From positions 54,387,212-54,451,211 of the forward strand of contig NC_080680.1 of the NCBI RefSeq assembly GCF_030445035.2: a stretch of 64,000 bases of DNA, written 5' to 3'. The position numbers and the translations under genes are program-made. Source of the stretch: Dasypus novemcinctus (Eukaryota; Chordata; Mammalia; Cingulata; Dasypodidae). A model generated the notes under the pieces. That model did no database searches, was not told the origin of the DNA, and worked only from the letters and a program-made list of their open reading frames with translations. Shown piece by piece: positions 35,115 to 47,444 of this stretch (within the stretch, counting starts at the first letter, position 1; each line of letters begins with the position of its first letter).

Positions 35115-36080
35115 GGAAGTATAATGTATTTTTAATCTCATTCATCATGTCTTTCACTCCCATAAGGTCTCTTACTTTTTTTTGCAGGCTTTCAAATAGT
35201 TCTTTATACTCAGCCAGTGTCTCCTTAATATTCTTTATTTCTTTAGTCATATTTACTTTAAATTATTTGAGGTGTTTAGGTGAGTTATGTGATTATCACT
35301 GATCAATTCTCTTAAATCCTGTATCTCTTCAAGACATTCGGTTAGTTCCTTTTGCTTGGACATCTCTTCTTATTTCCTAGTATGGCTTGTAATTTTTTGC
35401 TGATGTCTAAGTATCTGAATATATTGGTGAATTTACTCTGATGGCCAATTTTTCTCTCTTGCCTATTTTTTCCCCCACAGCTTTTATTTGAAATTTGGTT
35501 CTACTTATTATGTCTTTAAAATTGCCCAGCTTAAGTTACTGGAATCAGGCCAGGGACTCACTAATGGGGTGCAGATTTTCTCCCAGGAGTTAAGATACAG
35601 AGAAAACCAAAAAGAGTTTTTGTCCATGCCATTTTCAGACCAGCCATCAGAAGGTGCTTGTTTTTGCACCTTTCCACAGATGTGTTTCAGGCTTGCTTTC
35701 CTGTGTTCCTGTGTTGACTCTCCTGAGTGGAGATTCAAAGAACAGCCACTGACTCTCCTTCCCTTTTCCCTTGATATAGGTGACTGGGAGTAAGGTGCCT
35801 GTTTCCCTCTTAGTTAGCTGTAGTGAGCCATGGGTTTTACTCCATCTTAATATCTTGGGGTTGGGGAGGAGATCCCTCTGCCCCTACTGGGGGGCTTAGT
35901 AACTCATGTTTGCTGTTTTGGCTTCTTAGTCTTTCTCTCCCTCATCATCCTGGGAGTTGCAAAGCACTGTCCTGGTCTGTGAACTTACAAAGCAGGTCCT
36001 TCAACAACTTTTTGCTCCCCTCCATTGTTTTTGTGAGAGCATTGATCTCCACCTATTAGTCCCACGATTCTAGGCCACTG
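35115..36080 (-). mobile_element. L1 D: ORF1 N-terminal part and 5' UTR, minus strand
   Basis: The minus strand at 35250-35120 encodes MTKEIKNIKETLAEYKELFE and following coiled-coil text like that of L1 C. Just upstream (35365-35260) lies a second coiled-coil stretch, MSKQKELTECLEEIQDLREL, in another frame or separated by a stop. From about 35480 to 36080 the sequence becomes GC-richer, consistent with an L1 5' UTR. The rest of this L1 is missing. Confidence 0.7.
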
Positions 36081-36084
36081 GTTT

Positions 36085-37550
36085 TTAAACAATTTTGTTT
36101 TAAAACTTTACGGTACACAATACTTCCAATAATAAATGTTATAGGTTATTAAAAGTTCATTCTGATGTAATTCTCCATGCAAGTAAATTTCACTTTAATT
36201 TTGAACCTGAAATTCACAAGATATGTGATTCTGAAGTCTACAGTGTTTTCTAAATATATTTCATTATTTTCATTCATTACATGATATCAAACAGGTATTA
36301 TTGCAAGTGTCAGCAAGATGGTGTTTGCAAAATGTGATTCAATTTGCCATGTTAGGTAATATGCCAGAATACATAGAATTTCATGTTTAGTGAAACATTT
36401 GCAGCTAACTTTTATAAAAGCATTTTCAATGCTTTTTTCAATTCCAGAGAAAAACATTCTAGAAATAATTATTACTATTTAGGTTAATCACATACCAATG
36501 AATAACATGAATTGCATATTGAAACCCTAAGATGCAAACTGTGAATATTTGTGTTTTAAAAATACTTTTCATGTGAGCAGCAACATTTTAAATAAAGTAA
36601 GAGAAATGACCCACCATATAATGCAGCATAAAATAATATGTGGTTATAAACATATCATAGCACATTAATACCAATTTTACTTTGAATATATTTATTAGTT
36701 GCACATAGATTTTTTGTGTTGTTAGTGAAATATTTTGTAAATTCAACCTAAAAGTAACCTAACAAAATATGAACACTCATTGTCTGTTTCTGGGATATCT
36801 TTTTTCAATAATGTCAATTTGTAAATAACTTGTTTTGTTCAAGAATAGCAAACATACTTTGTTTATTTAAGGATGTAGGAAATACAAAGTAAACTTAGAA
36901 ATCCTGAAATCTAAGCTTTGGAGCAAGCTTAATTTTGTCAGACTCTTCTAGATCAATAAAGAAGATTTATGGAACAGCCCTACATTTACATAGAATATCT
37001 ATTCAGCTAAACTATTTCAATGTGCAGCAGTTATATATCTGCTGAAAGTTTCTCTTTTTTGGCTACAGAGTTGAAGGCAGAAGTTAAGTTCTGTACAGCC
37101 AGAAAAACTGGGCAAAATACCATAGTGGGAAGAAATATGAACCAGTCTGATTAATGGACATAATGCCTATTATTGAATTAGATTCACCCCTACTTTGATC
37201 TCTGGTTCTCAATTTCTCTCTTTCTCTCTCTTTAATCATCTAGGAAACTCCAAGGAATTGTTTCCTCTCTCATTTTCAAAATTTGGTTTCATAAGTCACC
37301 CATTCCTGTCAGCAACATGAAGGTGAGTGAGAATTCACTTCCTGCCAAGGCACTAATCTAGTGCTGTGGTTTGCCTTACATCCACCGTCCCCTAAAAAAA
37401 ATCTGGGGAGGAGTTTTCTTCTTGACTGGAATTCTAGGGCAAACTATTTAAGGAAGCAAGATGTCTCCAACTTTATGCCCTATGAATGCAGAAAGAAGAG
37501 AAAATAATAAAACGAGTTATGAGCATAGTCTATTTACTCAATAATTAAAT
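36085..37550. other. No gene recognised; unique AT-rich sequence
   Basis: No open frame, repeat or RNA-gene pattern stands out apart from a short ctct-rich stretch near 37215-37235. Confidence 0.45.
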
Positions 37551-37554
37551 GCAT

Positions 37555-38030
37555 GTGCTCTGGTTGCTGCATGGGGGAAAAATATTACCCCAACATTTAG
37601 TGGTTTAAAACAAAAATCCATTTTATTATGGTTCATGAGTCTGTGGATTAGGAATTTTGTGTTCTTGTCTAGGTTGCTATTCTGCTCCATTTGGTGTTGC
37701 AGGAGGTTACATGGAAGTTACCGTGGTAGATGGACTTTTAGGGATAGTCTAAGAAGACTGAATTCACATGTATTGCTCCTTGGAGGATATGGACAGAAGG
37801 GTGGACTTTACTGTGACTGTTGCTGGTATCCACATTTACCTCTCCTCCATGGGAACCTCAGGGCACTCAGACCTATTCTATAGAGGCCCAAGTCTCCAAG
37901 ATTAAGAGCAAATATTCCAGTAAACAATGTGGAAGCTACATGGCCTTTTTATACTATAATCTAAAAATCATATAGCATCATTCTCTTGTGTTCTGTTGGT
38001 CAAGTAATCATTAGCTTTCCTATATTCAAG
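37555..38030 (+). repeat. Dispersed mammalian repeat D, copy 1
   Basis: It contains ttagtggtttaaaacaaaaa, the ctgtggattaggaattttgt segment and, at the end, gttctgttggtcaagtaatc. The same order (gtggcttaaaacaa, gggtcaggaatt, ggncaaagcaagtca) is seen in a widespread mammalian interspersed repeat whose name I cannot fix. An 82-codon frame at 37635-37883 is chance. Confidence 0.5.
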
Positions 38031-38732
38031 TCAGGAAAACATAGAGCCTATGTTTTCATGTTAACTGTGTGAAAAATATATACAGCCAATTTTAGCACAA
38101 TCACTTTTTGTACTCTTTACCCAAATAAATTATATTTCTCTGAAATGCACAATACAGTCATAATTCCTAAGGCAACCTCTCTTCAAAAACCTCTCACCCC
38201 AATGTTATATAATCTCTATTTCAAGTTCTAATATCTCCTTAGCCGAATCAAGTCAACATACAGAAGGGACATTTTAGGTATGGTCCCTAGGATTTGATTC
38301 ATCTTGATCTGAAGACCAGCGAATTGACGGTCAAACTATTTAACTCCCACATGTCTACCATACAGTGGTGAGTCAGGGAGGAATATACTACTGTAGAAAA
38401 GGGGAATATTGAAGGCTCATAACCATCACTGCTCCAAAGAAATTCTGAAATCTAACCAGGCACATGTTACCGGTTTCTTTAATAGAACATTTTCCTGTTT
38501 GCTTGGAATCTTTTTTGTCAGAGCCCATAGGCATTGTCCTCTGGACTCTTAGTTCTGACCTTTGAGTCACCATTTCTGTTACATAGAATTATAACATGTT
38601 TGCAGCAGTTTGCTCATATGAGTCCTTCCTACAGAATTTTAGGGCCCCAAAGTCTTTTCATTAAGTTTTAATATTTTCTATTCCTTTGAGTCTGAGATCC
38701 TACACTTTTCTGTGGGTTTCTTACTATCTTTT

Positions 38733-39082
38733 TTCCCTTTTTTAGTAAAATTTTTCATACTTTTTTTGAAGGTACATATATCACAAAAATGTTACATTAA
38801 AGATACAAGAGGTTCCCATATACCCCACAGCCCCCACACACACACACACTCCTCTCACATCAACAACCTCTTTTATCATTGTGGCACATTCATTGCATTT
38901 GGTGAATACATTTTGGAGCACTGCTATATCACATGGATTATAATTTACATTGTAGTTTACACTCTCCCCCAGTCCATTCAGTGGGTTATGGCAGGATATA
39001 TAATTTCCTGCATCTGTCCCTGCAATATCATTCAGGGCAACTTCAAGTCCCAAAAACGCCCCCATATCACACTTCTTCTTCC
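38733..39082 (-). mobile_element. X retroposon, copy 7 (3' end fragment)
   Basis: A 350-bp 3' fragment with ttgaaggtacatatatcaca at its A-rich end, a short CA run (38832-38848) and catggattataatttacatt. The flanks cttactatctttt (38720-38732) and cttagtatctttt (39083-39095) form a 13-bp duplication with one mismatch. Confidence 0.8.
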
Positions 39083-39095
39083 CTTAGTATCTTTT

Positions 39096-39404
39096 AAAAA
39101 CTACTCCATTAGACAAAAGTCATTCTACAAAGGTCTTCTAGATATAGGTATCTCCAACTTTGCTGAGCAGCAAAACATAACACCTTAAAAATTCTTAGAA
39201 TTTCTTTTTGTTTAACAGATGGTCTGAGAAGCACTCATAAGATACATATAAAGTTCTATTGTTTTCTATCTGAAGTAGTCTATGAGGAATTACCTAAAAT
39301 TTTTCTGAAGTTTCAACAAAAGAGCTCCAAACCAAAGTCAACTGTTTAAAGTTTATTATTTTAAAAATTTTTAACTAAAAAAATTTTTTAAAGCAGCACC
39401 CCAA
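39096..39404. other. No gene recognised
   Basis: A short AT-rich spacer between X copy 7 and repeat D copy 2. Nothing recognised. Confidence 0.45.
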
Positions 39405-39620
39405 TCCCAGGTACCAAATTCTGTTTCTGTTATCTATTACCACATATTAAAATGCCCCTAAACTCAGTGACATAAAACAATAATCATTGAAATCCATCTC
39501 ATAATTTGTGGGTCAGGAATTCCAAAAGGGTTTATCTGGATGAGTGTTCTACTCAATGGAGTGTCAACAAAGATCATACAGTGGTATCCCGCTGATTCAC
39601 TGTTCTGAGACATTACAAAA
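39405..39620 (+). repeat. Dispersed mammalian repeat D, copy 2 (5' part)
   Basis: ttatctattaccacatatta, actcagtgacataaaacaat and tttgtgggtcaggaattcca repeat the pattern of copy 1. The downstream 146-codon frame (39635-40075) partly continues in the same decayed repeat. Confidence 0.5.
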
Positions 39621-39624
39621 AACT

Positions 39625-42083
39625 TCACTCACTTGTGTGGTACTTTGGGATTTATGAATGGAAGGCTGGACTCACCTGGGAATGTCAATCAGATCTCAGA
39701 TCCATAGCTTTTCCATTATGTCAACTTCAGGCTGTTGGACCTCTTAAATGGGGAGCTCAGGACTCCAAGAAAATATGTTTAAATAAAATTTTGAAAACCA
39801 ATTGTCATTTTAAGACATGGCCTAAGAAGTTATGTAACAGAACTTTATTCAATAACGCATTCTTTCCCATCCAGATTCAGTGGAATGGGACATTGATACC
39901 ACTTCTTGATGGAGTAGTTAAAAGAAAAAGAAGAAGAAAACAAAAAATACATGCAGCAAACATTTGTATTATCCTCTCTTCAGAGTTAATGACATATTTA
40001 TGCAAAGAGAAATTGATTAAGTTCATTTTGGGTAACTACATGAAGTTAAGGAAACTTTTTAAAAGACATAATTAATTTGTAGAACAGTGTTTCACACAGA
40101 TACCCACTTCTTGCTCCTATACTCTTACCTCCCCTTCTCAATATATTTCACAATAGTCAGAGCTGCTTTGGCGATTTGCATATTTGTCAAATAATAGGAA
40201 TGGGCAATGGGCATTTCTTGAAATCACATTAGCCCATACCATCTCAAATTTAAAGGAAGATGCTATTTTCTTTCTTTAATAATTTTTTTTCTTTTTGTAA
40301 GACATTAACATAAATTAAAATTTTAAAGAGTACCAAAAATATTAAAACCAAAGTCAAAAGTTGCATAGTTTATCCATCCTTCTGAGTATTACACTCAAGA
40401 GATAAATACTCTAAACACTTAGTGATGCATCTAATATTTGTTTTCCTACCATTCAATAATATGTTTGTGCTGCTTTTATCTGATTATTCTTCCTTACAAT
40501 TATCTATTTACTTTTATTATGGAAGATGAGAATTTGGACTTAAATGCACATGCCTCTTTTCCCCTCCTCGTCTTCTCAATATAGTTATATCCTTTTTCTT
40601 TAAATAATTATTTAATGCTTATATGATTGGTAAATACATAAATAATTCTAATAGTTCAGGCAAAGTACAAAATATCATTACTTTTACTTATATTAAGTGA
40701 TTTGTTCTTTACCCAGAACTAATATTCCTATTTTTTTACTTAGATTTCATGTTGCTTCTTACTTATTACTCCCAAGTATTTTCAAACAACAATTATTTAA
40801 AACTAAAGACACAAAAACTGTCAATACCCTTATGGACATGTTGATATGAGTTCTTTCACTTTAAGAAGTCCATTTGCTTCTGTGCTATTTGGCTTCTTTC
40901 TTAGGTAATTATCTAATTTTGTAGTTCTTATCCTCCTATAACTTTTTTTTTGGGGGGGGAGGGAAGGAAATGCATGAGACATGATACATTCTATATCTTC
41001 AATAAATGAAAAGTTCTTTATTTTACTCTCATGATTGTCTGATACTTTTTTGGGATTTAGAATTCAGATTAGGAAGGGGAATGTCCTGGTTCAGTGAGGT
41101 TGAAAGGTGGATGAAGGAGTCTAATTGCTGCTTACACAGGATAGATTCTCCTTTGGTTTATTTCAGTAGGTGCCTCTAAATGCCTCAGCATTTCTGAAGT
41201 TCTCCAGTGCAGGTAATTTACTTCTTTCTGTTTGTCAATTCTCCACATAAGCATTTATATTTCACTTTCCCTACTTGGCTGTCAATTTCCATTCTCTCAA
41301 CCAGCTTACAGCTTCCAAAAATGTATTGACAACTGTGGTCTACTTTCTTTACTTCCATGATTTTTGTGTAAGAATTTATATAATATTTCTTTATATTCAT
41401 TTGAGTAGGATTTGGAAGATATTAGGTTAAAATATGTGTGCAATCTATCATGTCATTAGGTTTTAAAAAGTTTTTTGGCATTATTATTTTGATAAAAGTC
41501 ACATTAAGTATAACAAAATTATTGTTAATTACTATTAGGCATTTTCTGAATGTGAAGAATTTTATATAGAAAGCAGGCTGGTATTAATTAGTTAAATATA
41601 ATGGAATTTTACAAGATAGACTGATTGAATATGTAGATAGATATGTCCATATGAATATAAATATGAATATATATTCACTATTTTCCAGTTTATCATCATA
41701 TATTAATTATAGTTACAAAATAAACTTTCGAGGTCAATTAGTTAATTTGAGAAATGTTGAAAAAAATCTGTAATTCAATAATTTACTGTATATCTGGCAA
41801 AAAGTATCATTGTTTTGTTCTTCTTATACGTAAATATTTCTTTGGTTAAAATTTAAATCGTTCCAATTAGATATTGATATGGGTCCATCTTAATATTTTC
41901 TAATATATATGGAAAAGCAATAGTAAATATATATTTACTTTATACATTACATACACACACACACATACATACACCTAGAGAGCATCAGAAAAAGGGAAAA
42001 GAGTATTATTAAAACAAACAAGAACAAGCAATACAAATGTTGCCATATATATCATATAACCTATGTATGCATGTGTATGTGTT
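39625..42083. other. No gene recognised; AT-rich unique sequence
   Basis: A 146-codon frame at 39635-40075 has low complexity (KRKRRRKQK) and no recognisable domain. A TG-poor homopolymer block (t-run then ggggggg) lies near 40940-40960, and a CA-type microsatellite at 41950-41972. Confidence 0.45.
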
Positions 42084-42526
42084 TCTTTTTTTTTTTAAGA
42101 TTTATTTATTTATTTATTTTTCTCCCCTCCCCCCAACCCCATCCCCACCCCGCTCCCACCCAGGTTGTCTGTTCTCTGTGTCTATTTGCTGTGTCATCTT
42201 CTTTGTCCACTTCTGTTGTTGTCAGCAGCAGGGGAATCTGTGTTTCCTTTTGTTGCGTCATCTTGTTGTGTCAGCTCTCCATGTGTGGGCGGTGCCATTC
42301 CTGGGCAGGCTGCACTTTCTTTCGCACTGGGCGGCTCTTCTTACGGGGCACACTCCTTGTGCGTGGGGCTTCCCTACGTGGGGGACACCCCTGTGTGGCA
42401 CGGCACTCCTTGCGCGCATCAGCACTGTGCATGGGAGAGCTCTACACAGGTTAAGGAGGCCCGGGGTTTGAACCACAGACCTCCCATGTGGTAGACGGAC
42501 GCCCTAACCACTGGGCCAAGTCCACT
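42084..42526 (-). mobile_element. Long DAS-type SINE, minus strand
   Basis: Poly-T and a tttatttatttatttattt tail at the left, a C-rich body, then the GC-rich unit (gtgggcggtgccattcctgg, gcaggctgcactttctttcg) and the tRNA-like head reversed at the right (ggggtttgaaccacagacct, ccatgtggtagacggacgcc, ctaaccactgggccaagtcc). The flanks tgtatgtgtttct and tgtgtgtgtttct are a near-perfect target duplication. Frames up to 144 codons are repeat-derived. Confidence 0.9.
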
Positions 42527-42774
42527 TCCCTGTGTGTGTTTCTGTTGTTAGATTTCAGTAAAACTCACCCAAGGTTAGTGTCTTACTGAAATATTTCCTT
42601 TTTCTGTCAGCTGTTCTGTGTCATTCCACAGCATAACATAAGAGAAGAAAGAAATATTACTTAAAACTCAAGGCATAAAAATCCTGTCTATAGTATAAGC
42701 GTAGGAACTCTACAATAATCATTTCTTCACTGTGACACACAATTTAAGAGAGATTGGTCAGTAAGAGTTATTTT

Positions 42775-43157
42775 TTTAAAGATTTATTTATTTATTTATT
42801 TCTCCTCCCTGCCCTCCCACCACGGTTGTCTGTTCTCTGTGTCTATTTGCTGCGTCTTCTTTATCCGCTTCTGTTGTTATCTGCAGCACCGGAATCTGTG
42901 TTTCTTTTGTTGCATCATCTTGTTGTGTCAGCTCTCCAGTGTGTTCTGCACCATTCCTGGGCAGGCTGCACTTTCTTTCACGCTGGGCAGCTCTCCTTAC
43001 AGGGTGCACTCCTTGCACGTGGGGCTCCCCTATGCAGGGGACACCCTATGTGGCAGAGAGCTCCTTGCGCGCATCAGCACTGCGCATGGGCCAGCTCCAC
43101 ACGGGTTAAGGAGGCCCGGGGTTTGAACCGCGGACCTCCCATGTGGTAGACAGATGC
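42775..43157 (-). mobile_element. Long DAS-type SINE, minus strand, perfect target duplication
   Basis: The same architecture as the copy 250 bp to the left, with the head end slightly truncated at gtggtagacagatgc. A perfect 15-bp duplication, cagtaagagttattt, lies at 42760-42774 and 43158-43172, so the insertion is recent. The 131-codon frame across it is not a gene. Confidence 0.92.
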
Positions 43158-43172
43158 CAGTAAGAGTTATTT

Positions 43173-44764
43173 ATCTTGTGAATCACACTAACATATAAAA
43201 TGTTTACAACTTATTTTATGCTATGCCAATGATTACTTGATGAAGAATCTATAATACGTATAACTTCTTGATATGTATACTTTCAGTTCTGTTGATTATT
43301 TAAACAAATATGTGTAGATTAGATAATTTTGCTACAGTTGACTTAGAACTGACAGTTAATTTTTCCATTCTCTGTGTTTTTTGCTCCTTACTAAAGAACA
43401 TACTGCCTTCCATTGTACAAATTTGTGTAATTGCTAGTTTGCTAGCTCATGCTGGGTGCGCTATGCTCCCAGAGACCTTTGTATACCTGGTTTTACTCTA
43501 TTTCCAGAAAGGCATGGTTCTAGGGACAAAAATATATTTAATATTTTCTGGATTAAAAAATAAATTTATAAACGTACCATGATTATGGGTGGATATTACT
43601 TCCTTCACAAAATATTTTTTCTGATACCCAAAATATAAATGTAACTGAAATTCTTGTTCACTAATTGATTTATCTAATTGTAAGTGACAAATATCACTTT
43701 GAATAAACATAAATAAAGATTGAAAATCTATCTTTTCTGGATTCCAAACAAAAATCTTGAGCTTCCTTCCAGGATCAATGGATTCAAGGACATGAACTTT
43801 GTTTACTGTTTCTTTCTCCCCCACTTCTCTCTCTGTCTTTCTATATCTCCTTGTCATTCTAGTTCTCATCATGTTAGCTCTCTGGATATGGGCTTCATTA
43901 TTGAGTAGGTTATCTTTAATATGCTCAGCCATGGCTACAAGGAGTTCTATATTTTAGTCTTTCAATCAAAGTGTAAAGAAAGCTTTCCTCACCATCTCCA
44001 GTAGAAAAACTTACCAGAAATGACTGATTAGGCCAGTTGAAGGTATGAACCCATTCTGGGAAGATGAGTAATTCTCAGAGTAACAATTTTAAGTTTTCAC
44101 CAAAGGTAGGTCTGGGGAAAGCACAGACATGTCCATGAAGGAAAGACAAGATAGGTAATAACTTCATGTATTCTTTATTGTATCTGATAAGTCGTACAAG
44201 TCAATGGCTACAAGATTGCAGAGAAAATAAAGAGAAATACAAGAGAAAAGAAAATACAAATTTATAATGTTTACATTTAAAGTTAAAATTTATCTGTACA
44301 GCTTCTGCATTTCTTTATAACATTTTAATTAGATCTAAGTAAATGATTAAAGCAAGTAAAGACTAAAATTATTAAGAATGTAGGTGAATACGGTGACTAG
44401 TCAAATTACATACTAGGTAGTTTGTAACATTAGGTAGCTGATATTAAATATTTCAGAGGAAAAGAAAATATAAAATTTGTCTCTTCCTTCCTGTTTATTT
44501 CTCCACATGTGAAGTGAGATTCCTCTCCTCCTTTCAGACCCGTGGAAAGAAAGGTATGCAAATATAATGTAAGAGATGTGAAAAGGTTTTCATGAAGGAT
44601 TTGGAAATGAAGGGTGAGAAACATTAAGCAATCATTAGTGCAGTGGCACTGGAAAACTTATTTCAGAAGTTTCATGTGATTTTTCCCATTCCCCAAGTTT
44701 CCTGCCTGGAAAATGGAAAATCTAAATTATCTACAAATAGTGAGACAGAGTAAAGACAAACAAA
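43173..44764. other. No gene recognised
   Basis: A minus-strand frame of 144 codons at 43498-43932 begins MAEHIKDNLLNNEAHIQRAN. I see no domain, and it lies in a region of ordinary AT-rich composition. No other signal. Confidence 0.45.
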
Positions 44765-45305
44765 GCTAACATTTATTGAATAACAGTTACTGAGTTATAT
44801 GTACTTGAATAAATTTTTTTTTAAAGATTTATTCAACCCCCACCCCCACCCCCGTTGTGTCTGTTTGCTGCATCTTGTTTCTTTGTCTGCTTCTGTTGTC
44901 ATCAGCAGCACCAGAAGTGTGGGCGGCGCCATTCCTGGGCAGGCTGCACTTTCTTTCACGCTGGGCGGCTCTCCTTACGGGGTGCACTCCTTGTGCGTGG
45001 GGCTCCCCTACGCGGGGGACACCCCTGCGTGGCATAGCACTCCTTGTGCACATCAGCACTACACGTGGGCCAGCTCCACATGGGTCAAGGAGGCCCGGGG
45101 CTTGAACCGCGGACCTCCCATGTGGTAGACGGACGCCCTAACCACTGGGCCAAGTCCGTTTCCCTTGAATAAATTTTGTTCTCACAACTACCAGGCAGTA
45201 TAATACCCTGTTTAAAAGATAAATCAGCTTTCTAAGAGAAAGTTTATGTTGCCCAAAGGTCACACAGTAAGTTGCAGAGACAGAACTAAAAAGCCAGAAT
45301 ATTTG
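44765..45305 (-). mobile_element. MIR, minus strand, split by a long SINE
   Basis: Left half ctaacatttattgaataaca and right half ttgcccaaaggtcacacagt with cagagacagaactaaaaagc follow the MIR consensus in reverse. The young SINE at 44818-45163 interrupts it. Confidence 0.7.
44818..45163 (-). mobile_element. Long DAS-type SINE, minus strand, perfect target duplication
   Basis: T-rich tail, caacccccacccccaccccc, the GC-rich unit and the reversed tRNA-like head ending ctaaccactgggccaagtcc. It is flanked by an exact 14-bp duplication, cttgaataaatttt, at 44804-44817 and 45164-45177. Confidence 0.92.
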
Positions 45306-45309
45306 TTTT

Positions 45310-46414
45310 TGAGCACAGTTACTTTTAAATTCACCTAGAAATATATAGCTACATATTAGAAGAGGATAGAGTGCTCTATTAACAATTTGGACATAGGAAG
45401 AAATTAAAGAAAAATTCTGAATGAATATTGTCCTGAAATATATTGTTGGCAAATGCATACATTTTATATTTATAAATATACAATATAATAAAATTTAAAG
45501 TCAACACTGGAAAGGGATAAGGAGTTTTTAGATTTCATGGGTGGATTTTGCAAATTTGCAAGCATAATTTTTGCAAAAAGAGTATGGTATAAACGAGAAA
45601 ATATTTTAAAATGATCACCTCTGTCACTTTCACTGTATGACAAATAATAATATTCATTTACAATCTGCAGAATTGTTATTAAAATAATTATTATTGGGTA
45701 AATTTTTAAAATATTTTAGTAAACATTGCTACTGTCATTATGAATATTCTACTTTTTCCCTTTAGTAGGAGAAGTTCCAGGCTTTATTCAGGTATATTGG
45801 TACCCAATTAGAGACTTTATTTTCTAGCTTCTCTTGCAGACAAGAGAGGCCATTGACTTAAACTCAGCCTATGGGATGTTCTAGAAGATATATATGTGCC
45901 TTCCATTGCCACTTACCCTGAATTTCATGGATAAGGAATGGAAGACAGGTAAGGCAATGCTTCAGGTTCAAGGATGTGAAATGAGGACAATATCCTAGGG
46001 AATGGCAGTACACAAGAAGAACGTAACTCAGTTTCCAATAACCTGGGTTTCTGAATAATCTCACTGAGGAGTACCCTCGGAGAGTCTGGACTGCTCAGAA
46101 ATTAACTGCTATGTGCCAGAAAATAAACCATCTATGTAAACTACCAAAACACCGACTTAGCCTGCACCTCACAAAATATTAACCGTGTTTTCTTTTTCAC
46201 TCCTTTCTGTTCCCCATTTGTCCCTCTTCCCACCCTTTTCTAGCAGCATATAAGTCATTCTATGCTCACACCTAAGAGAAAAGTTGTGTGAACACAAATC
46301 AGGAAAATCAAATTTCTACAGATATTTTTATTTACAAAGTCAACTGAGAAAGTTTTAAGGAATAATGATAAATAAAACTGGAATAGTACATACACTGTCA
46401 CAATCAAGATTCTG
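45310..46414. other. No gene recognised
   Basis: Unique-looking AT-rich sequence. The part at 45780-46200 (ttctagcttctcttgcagac, cctatgggatgttctagaag) may be an old DNA-transposon or LTR fragment, but I cannot place it. Confidence 0.4.
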
Positions 46415-46590
46415 GTTCTTTGCTCATAAATTTTGTGATGTAGGTGCCTTTATTTCTCCAATATATCAGATAGAGAAATTAAAGGACAGAGAGGTTAAAT
46501 AATAAGATTGCAACTAGTAAGCAACTGTGTAAGCACTCAACACTGTATGATTTCAGAGTCCATGATTTAAACTACTACTAAGGGAAGAAA
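46415..46590 (-). mobile_element. MIR fragment, minus strand
   Basis: agagaaattaaaggacagag, aggttaaataataagattgc and agtaagcaactgtgtaagca follow the MIR pattern (aggaaactgaggcacagagaggttaag and onward) in reverse. Confidence 0.7.
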
Positions 46591-46647
46591 TCCAGGGTAC
46601 AGGCAAATGACATGGGAAACCCCTGTAAAAGACTACAAAAATGCTTG

Positions 46648-47440
46648 GTTTGTTAGATTGAATTATATACCCAATTTTAAAAAGTTTTTAATTTTAATCC
46701 ACATTCCTGTCAGGGTGAACCTATTGTAAATAGGGTCTCTTAAACATATTATTTTAATTAAAGTGTGCCTCAGTTGAATGGAGTTAGGTCTTAATCTGGA
46801 TTACTGGAAGATTTTTTTTTTTCTCTCCCTCCCCCCTAGCAGTTTGCTTGCTGTCTGCTCTCTGTGTCCATTTGTGGTATGCTCTTCTGTGTTTTTGCTA
46901 GTCTCCCTTTTTTGTTGTTGTTTTGTGTCACCTTGCTGAGTTGGCTCTCCACTGCGCTTGTGGGCCAGCGGCACTCCGCAGCATGTGGGCGAGCCTGCCT
47001 TCACAAGGAGGCCCCGGGCTGCGAACCCAGGGCCTCCCATATGGTAGACAGGAGCCCAGCTGATTGAGCCACAGCTGCTTTACTGGAAGACTTTTAAAGA
47101 GAAAGAACCAGAAACCAGAGTCAGAGAAAACAATGAGGAGGAGACAAAAAGTCAACTGAGCCAGAAATCACTGAACTGGAAGGAAATAGGACATTGTCTG
47201 AGGACTTCATCATGTGATGTTGAGCCAAGGGATACAAGCCAAGGAACCCCAAGAATACACAGTATTCCAAGAATGGTTGGAAGTCAACACCAGAAAGCTA
47301 TAGTCTTTAGGGGAAAAGCATTGCCTTGTTCATGCCTCAATGTTGAGCTTCACCTATTCTCAAAATTTTGAGCTGGTAAATCCTTGTTGTTTAAAACAAT
47401 TCATGTGGTATTTGTCATAGCAGACTATCAAACTATGACA
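46648..47440 (+). mobile_element. MaLR-like solo LTR, copy 4, interrupted by a SINE
   Basis: ttttaatccacattcctgtc, cagggtgaacctattgtaaa, gagttaggtcttaatctgga, gaaaagcattgccttgttca and tggtatttgtcatagcagac occur in the same order as the other LTR-like copies. The SINE at 46812-47079 splits it at ttactggaaga. Confidence 0.65.
46812..47079 (-). mobile_element. DAS-type SINE, minus strand, perfect target duplication
   Basis: T-run, ttgcttgctgtctgctctct, a GC-rich middle, then tgcgaacccagggcctccca, tatggtagacaggagcccag and gattgagccacagctgct. An exact 11-bp duplication, ttactggaaga, flanks it at 46801-46811 and 47080-47090. Confidence 0.9.
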
Positions 47441-47444
47441 CTTG

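Noticed and set aside
39635-40075. 146-codon plus-strand frame as a candidate small gene
   Set aside because: Low-complexity basic stretch, no recognisable domain, and it begins next to a decayed dispersed repeat. Frames of this length are expected by chance in 64 kb.
42037-43149. Cys/Leu-rich frames of 95-144 codons
   Set aside because: All are translations of the DAS-type SINE body and recur in each copy of the SINE, including 44799-45128 and 61990-62406.
43498-43932. 144-codon minus-strand frame as a candidate gene
   Set aside because: No domain, no supporting splice or promoter context and no homologue I can recall. I treat it as chance, though it is the least easily dismissed of the small frames.
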